A stretch of 5,781 nucleotides of DNA from Cellulomonas sp. (GTDB taxonomy: Bacteria; Actinomycetota; Actinomycetes; Actinomycetales; Cellulomonadaceae), in the NCBI GenBank assembly GCA_027451305.1, contig DAIDJQ010000136.1, positions 1 through 5,781 of the forward strand, in the 5' to 3' direction. Of this stretch, positions 4,967 through 5,781 are shown piece after piece (the first letter of the stretch is position 1; the number at the start of each line of letters is the position of its first letter). Under the pieces are notes generated by a model. The model had not been told where the DNA came from, ran no database searches, and was given only the letters and a program-made list of their open reading frames with translations. A program made the translations under genes and the position numbers.

Positions 4967-5781
4967 ATGCGTGTCAGCAGCGACCGTCGGGTCGGACCCG
5001 AACGGGTCGCAGCGTTCCTGGACGGGGCGGCCGGGGCCGGGCCGACCTACGCGGCGCTCGCGGACGGCCTGCGGTCGGCGGTGCTGGCCGGCGCGCTGCC
5101 GCCCCGCACCCGCCTGCCCAGCGAGCGGGAGCTGGCGGTCTCCCTCGGGCTGTCCCGCACCACGGTCTCGGCGGCGTTCGACCGGCTCCGGACCGAGGGG
5201 TACCTGGTCAGCCGGCAGGGTTCCGGCACCGTCACGGCGCTGCCCACGGGCGTGCGTCGCTCGCCGAGCTTCTCCGACACGCCCGACGAGGCACTGCTCG
5301 ATCTCACCAAGGCGGCCCCCGGTGCGCCGCCCGAGCTCGCCGGCGCGTGCACGGCCGCCGTCGACGACCTGCGTCACCTGTCGGGGCGCGGGTACAGCCC
5401 GTTCGGGATGCCGGCGCTGCGCGCGGCGGTGGCGGCCTGGTACGACCAACGGGGCGTGCCGACGAGCCCCGAGCAGATCCTGGTCACCACCGGTGCGCAG
5501 CAGGCGATCCACCTGGTCGTCGGGCTGTGGGCGGGCCGAGGGGACCGGGTGGTCGTCGAGCACCCGACCTACCCGCTGGCGATCGAGACGGTCCGTCGCG
5601 CCGGGGCCCGCCCGGTGCCGGTCCCCGTGGGGCCCCACGGCGTCGACGTCGACCTGCTGCGGGCCACGGTGACCCGCGCCGACCCACGCCTGGTGTACCT
5701 GGTCCCCGACTTCCAGAACCCCACCGGGACCGTGCTGGACCCGGACCGCCGGCGCGACGTCCGCGCCGGCCTGGCGGCCGT
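4967..5781 (+). CDS. yczR: MocR-family transcriptional regulator (GntR winged helix + aminotransferase-like domain), 3' end missing
   Basis: The frame is open from ATG 4967 to the window edge, giving the first 271 residues of a protein that should be about 450-480 long. Residues 27-92 are a GntR-type winged helix: TYAALADGLRSAVLAGALP, LPSERELAVSLGLSRTTVS (50-68), AFDRLRTEGYLVSRQGSGT. Residues 93-112 are a short linker. From about 113 comes a fold-type I aminotransferase-like domain: SGRGYSPFGMPALRAAVAAW (139-158), ILVTTGAQQAIHLV (171-184), VVVEHPTYP (195-203), and VYLVPDFQNPTGT (243-255), where NPTG is the classic PLP-enzyme motif. The PLP-binding lysine would lie beyond the edge, so cofactor binding cannot be checked. 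The divergent yczE-like gene and the repeats between them identify it as a probable YczR-type MocR regulator. The symbol is assigned from family and context. Confidence 0.88.
   Translation, partial: MRVSSDRRVGPERVAAFLDGAAGAGPTYAALADGLRSAVLAGALPPRTRLPSERELAVSLGLSRTTVSAAFDRLRTEGYLVSRQGSGTVTALPTGVRRSPSFSDTPDEALLDLTKAAPGAPPELAGACTAAVDDLRHLSGRGYSPFGMPALRAAVAAWYDQRGVPTSPEQILVTTGAQQAIHLVVGLWAGRGDRVVVEHPTYPLAIETVRRAGARPVPVPVGPHGVDVDLLRATVTRADPRLVYLVPDFQNPTGTVLDPDRRRDVRAGLAA

Noticed and set aside
4904..5638. Upstream extension of the yczE-like frame on the minus strand.
   Set aside because: It overlaps the well-supported MocR-type gene and the operator. The extension reads as low-complexity Arg/Gly/Pro/Gln sequence, and the conserved membrane core begins only after the GTG at 4903.
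4971..5672. A 233-codon plus-strand frame overlapping the regulator.
   Set aside because: It is Arg/Pro/Ser-rich without any motif, while the frame starting at 4967 shows the winged helix and NPTG motif without interruption.

Overview
This window is high-GC, codon-biased DNA (most third codon positions are G or C) with GTG starts and overlapping stop/start codons. That points to an actinobacterial chromosome. The genus cannot be fixed from the sequence. There are six protein genes, two of them cut by the window edges. I see no tRNA, rRNA, insertion sequence, CRISPR array or phage gene.

Left part (1-488): the tail of a SRPBCC/AHSA1-type protein overlaps by 4 bases the start of a small ArsR-family repressor without cysteines. 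The pair looks like one translationally coupled operon. Middle (661-3432): a large exported protein joins an N-terminal YncE/YVTN-type beta-propeller to a C-terminal phosphoesterase of the alkaline phosphatase superfamily. It stands alone, behind a leader containing a strong hairpin. After a 289-base gap comes a short four-helix DoxX-family membrane protein (3722-4168).

Right part (4196-5781): a YczE/YitT-like membrane protein on the minus strand is divergent from a MocR-type regulator (GntR winged helix plus aminotransferase-like domain) that runs off the right edge. The 63 bases between their starts hold three copies of an AGTGG-type half-site, the likely shared operator. This matches the known YczR-yczE arrangement, in which the MocR protein is thought to control the adjacent membrane protein gene. 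DoxX and YczE genes converge, and a long 17-pair hairpin overlapping the yczE stop codon lies between them.

I found no convincing new multi-gene system. The items most worth a second look are the YczR-type operator, the long convergent hairpin, and the leader of the phosphoesterase gene, where one CTCCCG can pair with either of two CGGGAG copies, one being the ribosome binding site.
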